Origin: Stenotrophomonas sepilia
GTDB lineage: Bacteria > Pseudomonadota > Gammaproteobacteria > Xanthomonadales > Xanthomonadaceae
Assembly: GCF_003244875.1 (NCBI RefSeq)
Contig: NZ_LXXZ01000058.1
Span: 1 to 64,000, forward strand
Direction: 5' to 3'
Length of the DNA: 64,000 nt
Position numbers and translations under genes: made by a program
In this document: positions 20,408 to 28,861 of the stretch, one piece after another
How positions within the stretch are numbered: position 1 is the stretch's first letter
Layout of the letters: each line of letters opens with the position of its first letter
The notes under the pieces: model-generated
What the model was told of the DNA's origin: nothing
Databases searched by the model: none
What the model saw: only the letters and a program-made list of their open reading frames with translations

Positions 20408-21662
20408 ATGCGTACTGACGCCGCACTACGAAATCTGAAGCCTAAGTCCAAGATTTATAAGGCTTCTGACCGGGACGGGATGTACGTGACGGTATCGCCC
20501 AGCGGTACTGTCACCTTCCGCTACGACTACCGCCTCAACGGACGCCGTGAGACGCTGACCCTCGGGCGCTACGGCCCTGGGGGCATCTCACTGGCGATGG
20601 CGCGCGAACTGCTCCTGGACGCGCGCAAAGCCGTGCTCAAGGGCACCTCGCCTGCGCTCGAAAAGCAGCGCGAGAAACGCCGGGTGGTCGCCATCAAGAC
20701 CTTCGGCACGGCGATGGACACCTGGCTGGCCAATGCACGGTTGGCCGACAGTACCCGCGCCATGCGCAAGCACATCATCGACCGGGACATCCTGCCGGTC
20801 TTCCAGAACCGCCTGCTTACCGAAATCCAGGCCGAAGACCTGCGGGCCTTGTGCCACAAGGTCAAGGAGCGTGGGGCGCCGGCCACGGCTGTCCAGATTC
20901 GGGACATCGTGAAGCAGGTTTACGTCTATGCCATCGCCCACGGCGAGAAGGTGGACAACCCAGCCGACAGCGTGGGGGCGGCCTCGATCGCTACCTTCGT
21001 GCCGAAGGACCGCGCCTTGTCGCCGCTGGAGATCCGGCTGTTCGTGCAGCAGATGGAATCGGTGGCGCTATCCGACCATCAAGCTGGCGTTGCGCTTGAT
21101 CCTGCTGACGCTGGTGCGCAAGAGCGAACTGATACAGGCTACTTGGGATGAGGTCGATTTCGAGAGCAAGACCTGGACGATCCCGAAGCAGCGGATGAAG
21201 GGGCGCAACCCGCACGTGGTTTATCTGTCACGCCAGGCGCTCGACATCTTCGTGACGCTGCACGCTTGCGCGGCCGGCTCAAAGTTCGTTTTTCCTTCTC
21301 GTTACGATGCCGAGCGGTTCATGTCCAATGCGACCTTGAATCGGGTCACGCAGCTCGTGGCGGAGGCTGCAAAGACCAAAGGGCTGCCGCTACAACCGTT
21401 CACTGTCCATGACCTGCGCCCTACCGGCTCGACGTTGCTGAACGAGATCGGCTTCAACCGCGACTGGATCGAGAAGTGCCTAGCGCACGAGGACGGGCGT
21501 TCCTCGCGCTCGGTCTACAACAAGGCTGAGTACGCCGAGCAGCGGCGTCACATGCTGCAAGAGTGGGCCAACCTGGTCGATGCCTGGGGCGGCGGGCAGA
21601 CCTACGTGCCAACGTTGTTGCCGAAGAACGTCGTCGTGCCGGCGTTGAGCGCGGTGGCCTGA
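20408..21662 (+). pseudogene. Site-specific tyrosine integrase (P4 type), frameshifted
   Basis: The N-terminal part (from 20408) has an arm-DNA-binding domain (LKPKSKIYKASDRDGMYV) and a core-binding domain. Near 21070 the reading frame shifts by +1, and the catalytic domain continues in the other frame to 21662 with LVRKSELI, the HDLR box, LAHE and a tyrosine-containing C-terminus. In the original frame translation ends at 21151 after about 25 unrelated residues. Loss of two bases around 21071 would explain the shift. All catalytic motifs survive across the two frames, so this is a recent lesion or a sequencing error. If real, the island cannot excise by its own integrase. The element uses the 3' end of guaA. 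Confidence 0.85.
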
Positions 21663-21687
21663 TCGGATGAAAGGCCGCTGCGCGGCT

Positions 21688-22074
21688 TCATTCCTCACTC
21701 GAACCCGCCCGAACAGGGCGGGTTTTTCGTAAGTGGACATTCGGTTTCGAGACGCTGCCGCGACGAGCTTGCTTGCGTTGCTCGATCCACGCTTCCACTT
21801 CGGCCAAGTCCCACACGACGCAGCGCGGCGTCAGGTTGAAGCGGTGAGGGAACTCGCCGCGCCGCTCCATTTCGTAGATCGTCGTTTCAGCTAGGGGGAC
21901 GATCAGCCGCAATTCCTGGCGGCGGATGGTGCGCCGAAAGGGAAGGGCACTGCGCTGCTGCTTCGGGAAGTGCGGCAACTCTTCGTAGGCTTTCGTGCCC
22001 GGCAGCGGAAGCGCACCGGATGTTTGTGATAGCTGTTCCACTTCGGCCTCCATGAGTACGCTGCATGGAGACAT
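21688..22074 (-). CDS. AlpA-family DNA-binding protein (excisionase-like)
   Basis: A 128-residue protein whose second half is an AlpA/MerR-type helix-turn-helix (LRLIVPLAETTIYEMERRGEFPHRFNLT ending in WDLAEVEAWIEQRK, residues about 55-100). AlpA proteins act as regulators or recombination directionality factors next to P4-type integrases, as here, where it converges on the integrase gene. The N-terminal 40 residues are unconserved-looking, and a start at 22053 is equally possible. Its 3' end overlaps the integrase terminator. Confidence 0.75.
   Translation of the reverse strand: MSPCSVLMEAEVEQLSQTSGALPLPGTKAYEELPHFPKQQRSALPFRRTIRRQELRLIVPLAETTIYEMERRGEFPHRFNLTPRCVVWDLAEVEAWIEQRKQARRGSVSKPNVHLRKTRPVRAGSSEE
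21704..21727 (+). terminator. Terminator after the integrase
   Basis: The stem CCCGCCC-GAACA-GGGCGGG is followed by five T on the plus strand. It lies inside the 3' coding end of the converging alpA-like gene. Confidence 0.75.
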
Positions 22075-22472
22075 GGTGAAGTTCAGTACCTATCGGGACA
22101 ACTTGCTGCGGCGTAGTGCGGCGAACTTGGTGCAATCTTGATCTCAATTGCTATGCCGAAAATCCGAAATGGTGTCTCAGATTTTCGATTCGTATCGAGT
22201 CGCGGCTACGGTCAAGGAGTTGACCCGATTCGGGCTGCCGCTAAGAAGGTCGCCAGCCAGCGGCGGGACACCATCGACAGCCAGTAAGGATTCCCGCTGT
22301 CGTATGGACGGTGACAAGACCCGCACCAGTCAAGGCAACTCCCGCCCGTACCGGCATCGCAAGAGTCCGTCGCGTGCCGTGCCGCCTGGCACGAAGCGGG
22401 CCGAGACAAAGCAAGCTTCCGAAGCCATGGACGCCGCCATCCCCTGAGCCGTGGCGCCCGAATTGTCGTGTC
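22075..22472. other. Gene-poor stretch with possible recombinase remnant
   Basis: No intact gene is convincing in these 398 bases. On the plus strand, codons from about 22166 read MVSQIFDSYRVAATVKELT, which faintly resembles a helix found in serine recombinases, but the similarity ends within 30 residues. The 11-base palindrome CCCGATTCGGG occurs at 22224-22234 and again at 22479-22489. A further 8-base-arm inverted repeat (22157-22164 with 22180-22187) sits near the alpA start. The stretch may hold operators of the alpA-like and toxin genes. Confidence 0.35.
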
Positions 22473-22886
22473 ATGTTGCCCGATTCGGGTGTGCTTGTGA
22501 TCTATATCCGGACGGGTATAATTATTACACGGAAACGCAAGCTCTCGAACTGGGAGGGGGCGTCGAAGAAAGACTTCAATGAATTCCCGATCGACGCGCG
22601 GAAGAACATGGGCGTGGCGCTGTTCATTGTCCAGTTGGGTGGCACGCCGGACTCGGACAAACCTTGGAAGGGGCTGGGCTCCGGTGTGTACGAATTGCTG
22701 GAAGACCACCGGGGCGATACCTTTGGCGCGGTCTATACCGTGCGGGCTGCCGACGCAGTGCATGTGCTCCATGCATTTCAGAAGAAGTCCAAGTGCGGTA
22801 TCGCCACGCCGCAGACGGATGTTGAATTGATCGAGAAGCGGCTGAAAGCAGTGCTCGCCCGCTATGGGGCGAGTGGGAGAACGTGA
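22473..22886 (+). CDS. HigB/RelE-type toxin (Gp49-like family)
   Basis: A RelE-superfamily toxin, predicted to be a ribosome-dependent mRNA interferase. The family core runs from WEGASKKDF (from about 22548) through GSGVYELLEDHRGDTFGAVYTV to VHVLHAFQKKSKCGI. The start is uncertain: ATG 22473 is used here, but GTG 22491 or 22497 would also work, and a -10-like TATAAT at 22517-22522 with TTGTGA 16 bases upstream lies inside the frame. The stop overlaps the antitoxin ATG, the usual toxin-first order of higBA loci. It probably stabilises the island. Confidence 0.8.
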   Translation: MLPDSGVLVIYIRTGIIITRKRKLSNWEGASKKDFNEFPIDARKNMGVALFIVQLGGTPDSDKPWKGLGSGVYELLEDHRGDTFGAVYTVRAADAVHVLHAFQKKSKCGIATPQTDVELIEKRLKAVLARYGASGRT

Positions 22887-23206
22887 TGGCTCGCAAAGAC
22901 AATCCTCAAGGTACCGACAACGTGCTGCACGACCTCGGTTTCGATGATGCAGAGGAACTGTCAGCGAAGGCGGCGCTTGCGCTCAAGCTCAACGAACTGA
23001 TTGATCAGCGCGGCTTGAGTCAGATGGAAGCCGCAACGATTACCGGCATGACTCAACCCAAGGTGTCGCAAGTACGACGCTACAAGCTCCAGAACATTTC
23101 GCTGGAGCGACTGATGCAAGCGTTGGTTTCATTCGACCAATGTATAGAGATTGTTGTGCATCCTGCGAGGCGGACAGACGCAGCGGGTATATCTGTAGCT
23201 GCGTGA
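22886..23206 (+). CDS. HigA-type XRE antitoxin
   Basis: A 106-residue antitoxin with a Cro/XRE helix-turn-helix (about residues 35-85: LNELIDQRGLSQMEAATITG followed by QPKVSQVRRYKL). It should neutralise the toxin encoded immediately upstream and repress the pair. ATG at 22886 overlaps the toxin stop. The N-terminal segment with the FDDAEELSAKAAL helix is typical of this antitoxin group. Confidence 0.85.
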   Translation: MARKDNPQGTDNVLHDLGFDDAEELSAKAALALKLNELIDQRGLSQMEAATITGMTQPKVSQVRRYKLQNISLERLMQALVSFDQCIEIVVHPARRTDAAGISVAA

Positions 23207-23301
23207 ACAGCGCTCTGGGTTGAACCTACATGAGAATAAGCGACGAGGCAGCACCTGCGGTATGCAGCGTTTCGTAACTTGAATGAGCGATAGGGGGAGG
23301 C

Positions 23302-24081
23302 ATGGCGCGGCCATTACGGAAGGTAACGCGAGAAGGAGTTCTCTATGTGCGCCGCACTATTGTTGAGGCGGAGATCGGGGAGTTGGAAAAGCTTGAGCCG
23401 AACGAACTCGTGGCGCGCTGCCAACAGTGGCCAGAGTCCGCTCCCGGGGCTGTGAGTCCTGAGGCCCTCCTTTACTTTGTGCGAACGACCGATGCGGCGA
23501 GTCCGCATCACGAACCGTTGCTTCGTGCTTTGATGCGCAGCGTACTACACCGGCTGCCGAAACCTGACAATGTTGATGGCACAACGACCGATCTCGCTGA
23601 ACTAAGCATCCGCGACCGTGTGATGGACACGTTTGTGGATCGCCTCCTAGGCGATCAATCCGAATACGATGACAAGCTTGATTACTTCGAGATCAATTTC
23701 AATGGCGCGATGGCGAAGGATCGCTTGGACGCCGGTGCTCAGATCCGGGTCGAACAGAACCGTTCGGCAGAGTTGCTGAACGAAGATGACGAGATCACTG
23801 CTGAGGTCGAGCAGGCGGTGGAGCACTATGACCCGTTTGATCCCGATGAACTCGACAAAAAAGATTACCGGCGGCTGCTGAACGGCGCGATTGATACGTT
23901 GCCGCTTCTGCAGAAACAAATTATTGAGATGTTGCGCCGAGATATTCCCATCATGTCGAATGACCCGAGCGTTCCCACGATCAGTAAGGTGTTGGGCAAG
24001 GCGGAAAAAACTATCCGCAACCAGCGCGACCGTGCTTTCGCGACGTTGCGGCGACGCCTTGAGCGAAAGGAGGGGCTGTGA
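23302..24081 (+). CDS. Sigma-70-family-like protein of the island cassette
   Basis: A 259-residue protein whose C-terminus (about residues 195-255) is a sigma region 4-like helix-turn-helix: DTLPLLQKQIIEML, then KVLGKAEKTIRNQRDRA, then FATLRRRLE. The first half is not a clear region 2 and is rich in acidic residues, so it may be a diverged sigma factor or a DNA-binding protein that borrowed region 4. It has a strong ribosome-binding site (GGGGGAGG). It overlaps the next gene by one base, and that gene is in turn followed directly by the helicase gene. It likely controls the cassette. Functional sigma activity is inference. Confidence 0.6.
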   Translation: MARPLRKVTREGVLYVRRTIVEAEIGELEKLEPNELVARCQQWPESAPGAVSPEALLYFVRTTDAASPHHEPLLRALMRSVLHRLPKPDNVDGTTTDLAELSIRDRVMDTFVDRLLGDQSEYDDKLDYFEINFNGAMAKDRLDAGAQIRVEQNRSAELLNEDDEITAEVEQAVEHYDPFDPDELDKKDYRRLLNGAIDTLPLLQKQIIEMLRRDIPIMSNDPSVPTISKVLGKAEKTIRNQRDRAFATLRRRLERKEGL

Positions 24082-24644
24082 TGAACCAATCGCAAGCAAT
24101 GACCCGCGACGAAGTGCTCTACGCCTTTGCCGTAGAAGATGCAGGGAATAACGACGCATTGATGCGTTACCTTGCCATGTATCCGCAATACGCACACGAA
24201 CTGATCGATCTATCCCGGGAGCTTTCCCGTCCTGTATCTCATGAGCCGCTGTCCGCCGCGGATGCGCAGCGTGTGGATGCCGCGGTAGCCCGCTTCCGTG
24301 CCGGTGCTGGACGCCGTGAACCTGCGAGTTTCACGGCGCAAGCCTTCAATGTGGCGGCTGAACGCCTGCACCTCCCCAGACTGGTGTTGATCTCGTTTCG
24401 GGAGCGCCGGGTCGATCTCGCCTCAGTGCCTGCGCGTTTCCTTGAGCGCTTGGCTGGAGCGCTGGAGAGCACTTTAGATCAACTGCGTACTTTCCTATCA
24501 CAGCCCCCCCTGGTTTCTGCCGCGCGGCAGAGTAAGTCGCGCATCAAACCAGCCGCAGCGACCAAAGTGTCGTTTGAAAAAATCTTGCGTGACGCCGGCG
24601 TGGAGGCCGAGCGCGTGCAAGTGTTGATCGATCGGGGCGAATAA
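24081..24644 (+). CDS. Unknown protein between sigma-like and protease-helicase genes
   Basis: A 187-residue protein not assigned to a family. It is largely helical. The N-terminus (DEVLYAFAVEDAG followed by MRYLAMYPQYAHELIDLS) resembles the start of small regulators often encoded upstream of ImmA/IrrE proteases. The C-terminus KVSFEKILRDAGVEAERVQ could be an interaction helix. Its start overlaps the upstream stop (TGATG) behind AAAGGAGG, and its stop abuts the GTG of the next gene. Because ImmA-type proteases cleave a partner regulator encoded beside them, this protein is a candidate substrate or an anti-sigma-like partner; that is inference. Confidence 0.55.
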   Translation: MNQSQAMTRDEVLYAFAVEDAGNNDALMRYLAMYPQYAHELIDLSRELSRPVSHEPLSAADAQRVDAAVARFRAGAGRREPASFTAQAFNVAAERLHLPRLVLISFRERRVDLASVPARFLERLAGALESTLDQLRTFLSQPPLVSAARQSKSRIKPAAATKVSFEKILRDAGVEAERVQVLIDRGE

Positions 24645-27600
24645 GTGGACGCGGTCGAGCTTGCGCGACAGCGAGCCACCGAACTGCATTTGGAAGCCGT
24701 TCGCCAGGGGCGCAATCCCGGGACGCCGTACGCCTTCGCGGTTGCCGAAGCACAATCTCGGGGACTAACGGTCGAAAAATGCGCGCCGGGCACCGATGCG
24801 CTGGATGGTGGTCGGGCGTTCTTCGATCGCGAAGCTCGGCTCATCATCCACGAGGACAGCGGGTCGCCTTTTGAGCAGGCGTTCCTCGTAGCGCATGAAA
24901 TCGGTCACGTCGAGCTGGGTGACGACGAAGAGAACGAGGGTTCCTACGCGATCGACCTAGCCCGCACTAGCGAGGCGGCGCCCGTGGGGCTGGATCGGGT
25001 GGTTGACTACAGTCATCGCCAGCGCCGTGAGGTCCAAATGGACCTCTTTGCGCGCGAGTTCTTGCTGCCGCGCCCGGTAGTCAGGGAACTGCATTTGGGA
25101 CAGGGAATGACGTGTAGCGCCATTGCCACCCGGCTTGGCGCACCGTTTGATGTGGTGGCGCAGCAGATGCTTGACGCATTACTGCTGCCTAGCCAGACCC
25201 TCACGCCTCCCCGTCAAACGCCGGATATCCCGATGAACGACGCGCAGCGACAAGCTGCGATGCATCGAGGAGCAGCCTACCTGCTCCAGGCCGGCCCCGG
25301 TACTGGCAAGACACGTACGCTCGTCGCGCGGGTGGAGAGCCTGCTAGACGAAGGCGTGGACCCCCGCCGTATCCTGTTGTTGACGTTCTCCAATCGCGCG
25401 GCTGCCGAGATGGTCGAGAGGCTCGCTCGTACACGACCCGCTGCTGCGGCCGCGTTGTGGGTTGGTACCTTCCATCGGTTTGGTCTGGACGTGCTTCGGC
25501 GCTTTCATGACCAAGTTGAGTTGCCGCCCGATCCGCGACTCATGGATCGCACCGAGGCGGTCGAGTTGCTGGAGTCCGCATTTCCTCGGCTGGGCCTCAC
25601 GCACTATCGCGATGTCTACGACCCCTCGCAAGTTATCGCTGACATGCTGAGCGCGATATCGCGCGCAAAAGACGAAGTGGTCGACGCCGCGCGGTACCGC
25701 GACCTCGCACGCTGCATGCATGACACAGCGACAAGTCCAGAGGAGATCCAGGCGGCCGAGCGTGCACTGGAGGTGGCGACGGTCTACGAGACGTACGAAG
25801 AACTGAAACGTCAGGCAGGTTGCGTGGATTTCGGGGATTTGGTTCTGCGGCCCGTGCAGTTGCTGGAGTCGAATGAAGCGCTGCGTTTGCAATTGCAGCA
25901 GACCTACGATCATGTGCTGGTTGATGAATATCAAGACGTCAATCGCTCCAGTGTTCGCTTGCTAAACGCACTCAAGCCCGATGGTACGCATCTTTGGGTT
26001 GTTGGAGACGGGAAGCAGTCTATCTATCGTTTCCGAGGTGCTTCGTCGTTCAACATTTCCCGTTTCGGTCACGAAGACTTTCCTGGTGGTGTCGTCGGTT
26101 ACCTGACGCACAACTATCGTTCTGTTCGGGAGATCACTGATACCTTCTCCACGTTTGCTGCAGGTATGCGCGCTGGTGGTACGCACAGTCGGCTCGAGGC
26201 TGATCGCGCGTCATGCGGTATCTCGCCGGAATTGCGTCTTGTCGCGACAGGCGAACTCACCAGTGCAGCGTTGGCCGAGAACATCGATCAGCTGCGTCAG
26301 GCCGGCTATCAATACCGGGACCAGGCAGTGCTCTGTCGAGGCAACGACAAACTCTCAGAATTGGGGCAGGAACTGGAGCGGTTGGGGATTCCGGTACTAT
26401 TTCTGGGGAGTCTTTTCGAGCGTCAGGAGGTCAAGGACCTTGTGGCCTTCCTGTCGCTACTGACCGACCGCCGCGCTATGGGGCTAGTGCGCATTGCGTG
26501 CTGGCCGGAGTTCGCGATGTCGCTTGAGGATGTGGTGCAGGTGTTTGAGCACTTGCGCACGACTGAGGCGGCGCCGGGCGACTGGACATCAGTTTTCACT
26601 CATCTCTCGCCGGCAGGGCAAACCGCGCTCGGTGCGCTCGCAACGGCTGTGGCCGGATTCGACGCCTTGTCTCATCCCTGGACCGTTCTGGCCACGGTTT
26701 TACTCGATCGAACGCGTTCGGCGGCGCGCATCGCCGCGTCAAGCAGTGTGGCCGAGCAAGCCCAAGGTATTGCCGTCTGGCAGTTTATGAATTTCGTCCG
26801 TGCGCAGCCGGCTGGCCAAGGTTTGCCGATCGCGCGGCTGATGGAGCGCATTCGCCGGCTGCTTAGATTGCGTGATGATCGGGATCTGCGGCAACTCCCG
26901 GCCGCAGCGCAGGGGATCGATGCCGTCCGGCTCATGACCATTCATGGCGCCAAAGGGTTGGAATTCCCGGTGGTGCATCTGGCCGGCGCGAACCAGGACA
27001 GCATGCCGGGTGCGCATCGACCGCCCAAATGCCCGCCGCCAGAAGGGATGATTGCTGGCGCGGCGACCTCATCGGAGGGGGCGGAGCGTGACGCGCAGGC
27101 GCAGGAGCAGGAATGCCTTTTCTATGTGGCGATGTCTCGCGCGCGTGACCGGCTCTTCCTGTATGCGGCGCATGCCAAAGGAAACGGACATCGGCGACCC
27201 CTGTCCGAGTTTGTCGATCGGCTCGGCGCGCTGCAGCAGATATCGGTTACCCCCGTGCTTCGCCTGACGCCCGCGCCGGACACCGTGCCATTGCCTATTG
27301 TGTTTTCCGGGCCAGTGAGCTTTAGCGCTCAAGCTGCCGCGCTCTACGAATCCTGCCCCCGACGCTTCCTCTATACCCATTTGTTGCAGGTCGGGGGACG
27401 GCGACAGGCCACTGCCTTCATGAAGATGCATGAGGCGGTGCGTTCGGTCTGCCAGGCCGTCATCGAGACCGGCCAGACGCCCGACTGGGAGAGCCGCCTG
27501 GAAGAGGCTTTGGTGGAGCATGAGTTGCATGAACATGGCTACGCTACAGAATATCGTGCCATGGCGATGGCCATGATCCAGTTCTTCTTAGCGTCGCGCG

Positions 27601-28019
27601 AGGGCGCCATTGTCGAACCTATGCAAGCCTTGAGTGTGGCCTTCGGCGACCAGCAAATTGTCGTTCGCCCGGACGAGATCCTGCTCAAGGACGGAATTCG
27701 GACGCTGCGAACCGTCCGCACCGGCCATGCCCCGCGCAAGGAATCGAAAGACGTGGGCTCGGCAGCCGTGCTTTTGGCTACCCAGCGGGCATTCCCGGGC
27801 GCCACGGTCGAAGTGATCTACCTGGCTGATGGCGAGATCAGGCCGCTCAGCCTTACACCGAAGCAGTTGACCAATAGCCACGGCAAGCTCGCGGACATCC
27901 TGACCAGCATTCGAGCTGGCCAGTTTGCGGCCGAACGTTCCGAATACACCTGTCCCGGATGTCCCGCCTTCTTCGTGTGTGGCCCGACGCCGACTGGAAC
28001 GCTCCACAAGACGTTCTGA
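24645..28019 (+). CDS. ImmA/IrrE metallopeptidase-SF1 helicase-RecB-like fusion
   Basis: A 1124-residue fusion. Residues about 1-185 form an ImmA/IrrE-type zinc peptidase with HEIGH (84-88) and a distal glutamate near 129. Residues about 200-880 are a UvrD/Rep helicase with Walker A GPGTGKT (about 216-222), DEYQD (about 428-432), a motif V-like IHGAKGLEF (about 765) and the motif VI arginine in AMSRARDR (about 828). The C-terminus resembles AddB/RecB nucleases with a Fe-S cysteine set: Cys in ESCPRRF (about 903) and CPGCPAFFVC (about 1102-1111). The nuclease core appears damaged, because RTVRTG stands where DYKTG is expected. It starts with GTG directly after the previous stop. It may couple DNA unwinding with cleavage of a regulator. 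The natural fusion is supported by one uninterrupted frame. Confidence 0.8.
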   Translation: MDAVELARQRATELHLEAVRQGRNPGTPYAFAVAEAQSRGLTVEKCAPGTDALDGGRAFFDREARLIIHEDSGSPFEQAFLVAHEIGHVELGDDEENEGSYAIDLARTSEAAPVGLDRVVDYSHRQRREVQMDLFAREFLLPRPVVRELHLGQGMTCSAIATRLGAPFDVVAQQMLDALLLPSQTLTPPRQTPDIPMNDAQRQAAMHRGAAYLLQAGPGTGKTRTLVARVESLLDEGVDPRRILLLTFSNRAAAEMVERLARTRPAAAAALWVGTFHRFGLDVLRRFHDQVELPPDPRLMDRTEAVELLESAFPRLGLTHYRDVYDPSQVIADMLSAISRAKDEVVDAARYRDLARCMHDTATSPEEIQAAERALEVATVYETYEELKRQAGCVDFGDLVLRPVQLLESNEALRLQLQQTYDHVLVDEYQDVNRSSVRLLNALKPDGTHLWVVGDGKQSIYRFRGASSFNISRFGHEDFPGGVVGYLTHNYRSVREITDTFSTFAAGMRAGGTHSRLEADRASCGISPELRLVATGELTSAALAENIDQLRQAGYQYRDQAVLCRGNDKLSELGQELERLGIPVLFLGSLFERQEVKDLVAFLSLLTDRRAMGLVRIACWPEFAMSLEDVVQVFEHLRTTEAAPGDWTSVFTHLSPAGQTALGALATAVAGFDALSHPWTVLATVLLDRTRSAARIAASSSVAEQAQGIAVWQFMNFVRAQPAGQGLPIARLMERIRRLLRLRDDRDLRQLPAAAQGIDAVRLMTIHGAKGLEFPVVHLAGANQDSMPGAHRPPKCPPPEGMIAGAATSSEGAERDAQAQEQECLFYVAMSRARDRLFLYAAHAKGNGHRRPLSEFVDRLGALQQISVTPVLRLTPAPDTVPLPIVFSGPVSFSAQAAALYESCPRRFLYTHLLQVGGRRQATAFMKMHEAVRSVCQAVIETGQTPDWESRLEEALVEHELHEHGYATEYRAMAMAMIQFFLASREGAIVEPMQALSVAFGDQQIVVRPDEILLKDGIRTLRTVRTGHAPRKESKDVGSAAVLLATQRAFPGATVEVIYLADGEIRPLSLTPKQLTNSHGKLADILTSIRAGQFAAERSEYTCPGCPAFFVCGPTPTGTLHKTF

Positions 28020-28062
28020 AAATAATTTACCGGCGGCCTTCCGTCAGTCCGATTAAGCAACT

Positions 28063-28083
28063 GTAGCCAGGTGCGACCTGGCA
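28063..28083. repeat. GTAG-headed hairpin inside the island
   Basis: GTAG is followed by a palindrome (7-base arms 28066-28072 and 28076-28082) in the 86-base gap before the ubiquitin-like gene. It resembles the SMAG layout, but the core is unlike any chromosomal copy here. Confidence 0.4.
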
Positions 28084-28105
28084 CATACCTTAAGAGGATT
28101 TGACA

Positions 28106-28861
28106 ATGAGTACCCATTACGACGATATCGATGACGTGGGCCAGGCGTTGCGGGAGAACCGCCCGCTGAGGGTGGCCCGCGCCTACCGGATTCACTTTGC
28201 CCTTGATGGCGTGGATTTCCGCCCTGTCATGGTGACCGATCCCGTACCGACTGGTCGCCAAATTCTGGCGGCGGCCGGGCTGGATGATCGTGACGACGTC
28301 ACGTTGTGCGCCATCCTGGCTTCGGGAGACTTCGAGGACGTCTCCCTCAACGAAACGTTTGACCTGCGCGGGCAGGGCGCTGAACGCTTCATCGCGTTTC
28401 GTACGGACCGCGACTTCAAGCTCACGCTCGATGGCCGTCAACTGATCTGGGGGCAGTCGTCGATCTCGGGTGAGGCGCTTTACGTCTTGTCGGGCATCGG
28501 TGCGGATCAGGCGGTTTTCCTCGAAGTCCGCGGTGGTACGGACCGCATGATCGAGCCCGAAGACCGCATCGATCTCACCGAGCCGGGCGTGGAGCACTTC
28601 GTCACGGCGCGCCGCCCGGTGAAGGGATACGTCATCGTCGTGAACTCGCGCGAGGAGCCGGTACCGGAGAAGCGTGTCACGTTCGAGCAGGTGGTGCAGT
28701 TGGCGTTCCCCGGCTCACAGGTCGAGCCCAACGTCCGCTACTCCATGACCTATCGTCATGCGGCCTCCAAGCCGCACGCAGGTGAGCTTGCCGAAGGCGG
28801 TTCGGTCGAAGTTCAACATCACGGGACGATCTTCAATGTCACGAAAACTGTTCAGTCTTAA
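28106..28861 (+). CDS. Multi-ubiquitin protein with three ubiquitin-like domains
   Basis: A 251-residue protein with three consecutive beta-grasp units of the bacterial multi-ubiquitin family, at about residues 20-95, 96-170 and 171-251. Equivalent strands read YRIHFALDGVDF, FKLTLDGRQLIW and KGYVIVVNSRE. Each unit ends with an aromatic/basic strand (HFVTARR in unit 2). The C-terminus is VTKTVQS, not the di-glycine used by ubiquitin or ThiS, so processing or an atypical linkage would be needed for conjugation. It has a good ribosome-binding site (AGAGGA). It overlaps the E1-like gene by 26 bases, implying tight coupling. Family membership is confident; conjugation is inference. Confidence 0.82.
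   Translation: MSTHYDDIDDVGQALRENRPLRVARAYRIHFALDGVDFRPVMVTDPVPTGRQILAAAGLDDRDDVTLCAILASGDFEDVSLNETFDLRGQGAERFIAFRTDRDFKLTLDGRQLIWGQSSISGEALYVLSGIGADQAVFLEVRGGTDRMIEPEDRIDLTEPGVEHFVTARRPVKGYVIVVNSREEPVPEKRVTFEQVVQLAFPGSQVEPNVRYSMTYRHAASKPHAGELAEGGSVEVQHHGTIFNVTKTVQS

Noticed and set aside
22148..22447. A 99-residue plus-strand frame before the toxin gene as an intact gene
   Set aside because: Only about 25 residues resemble a recombinase helix; the remainder is basic low-complexity sequence.
22495..22522. TTGTGA/TATAAT as a definite promoter
   Set aside because: It lies inside the apparent toxin coding frame and no suitable start follows before the conserved core, so it is mentioned only as an uncertainty.
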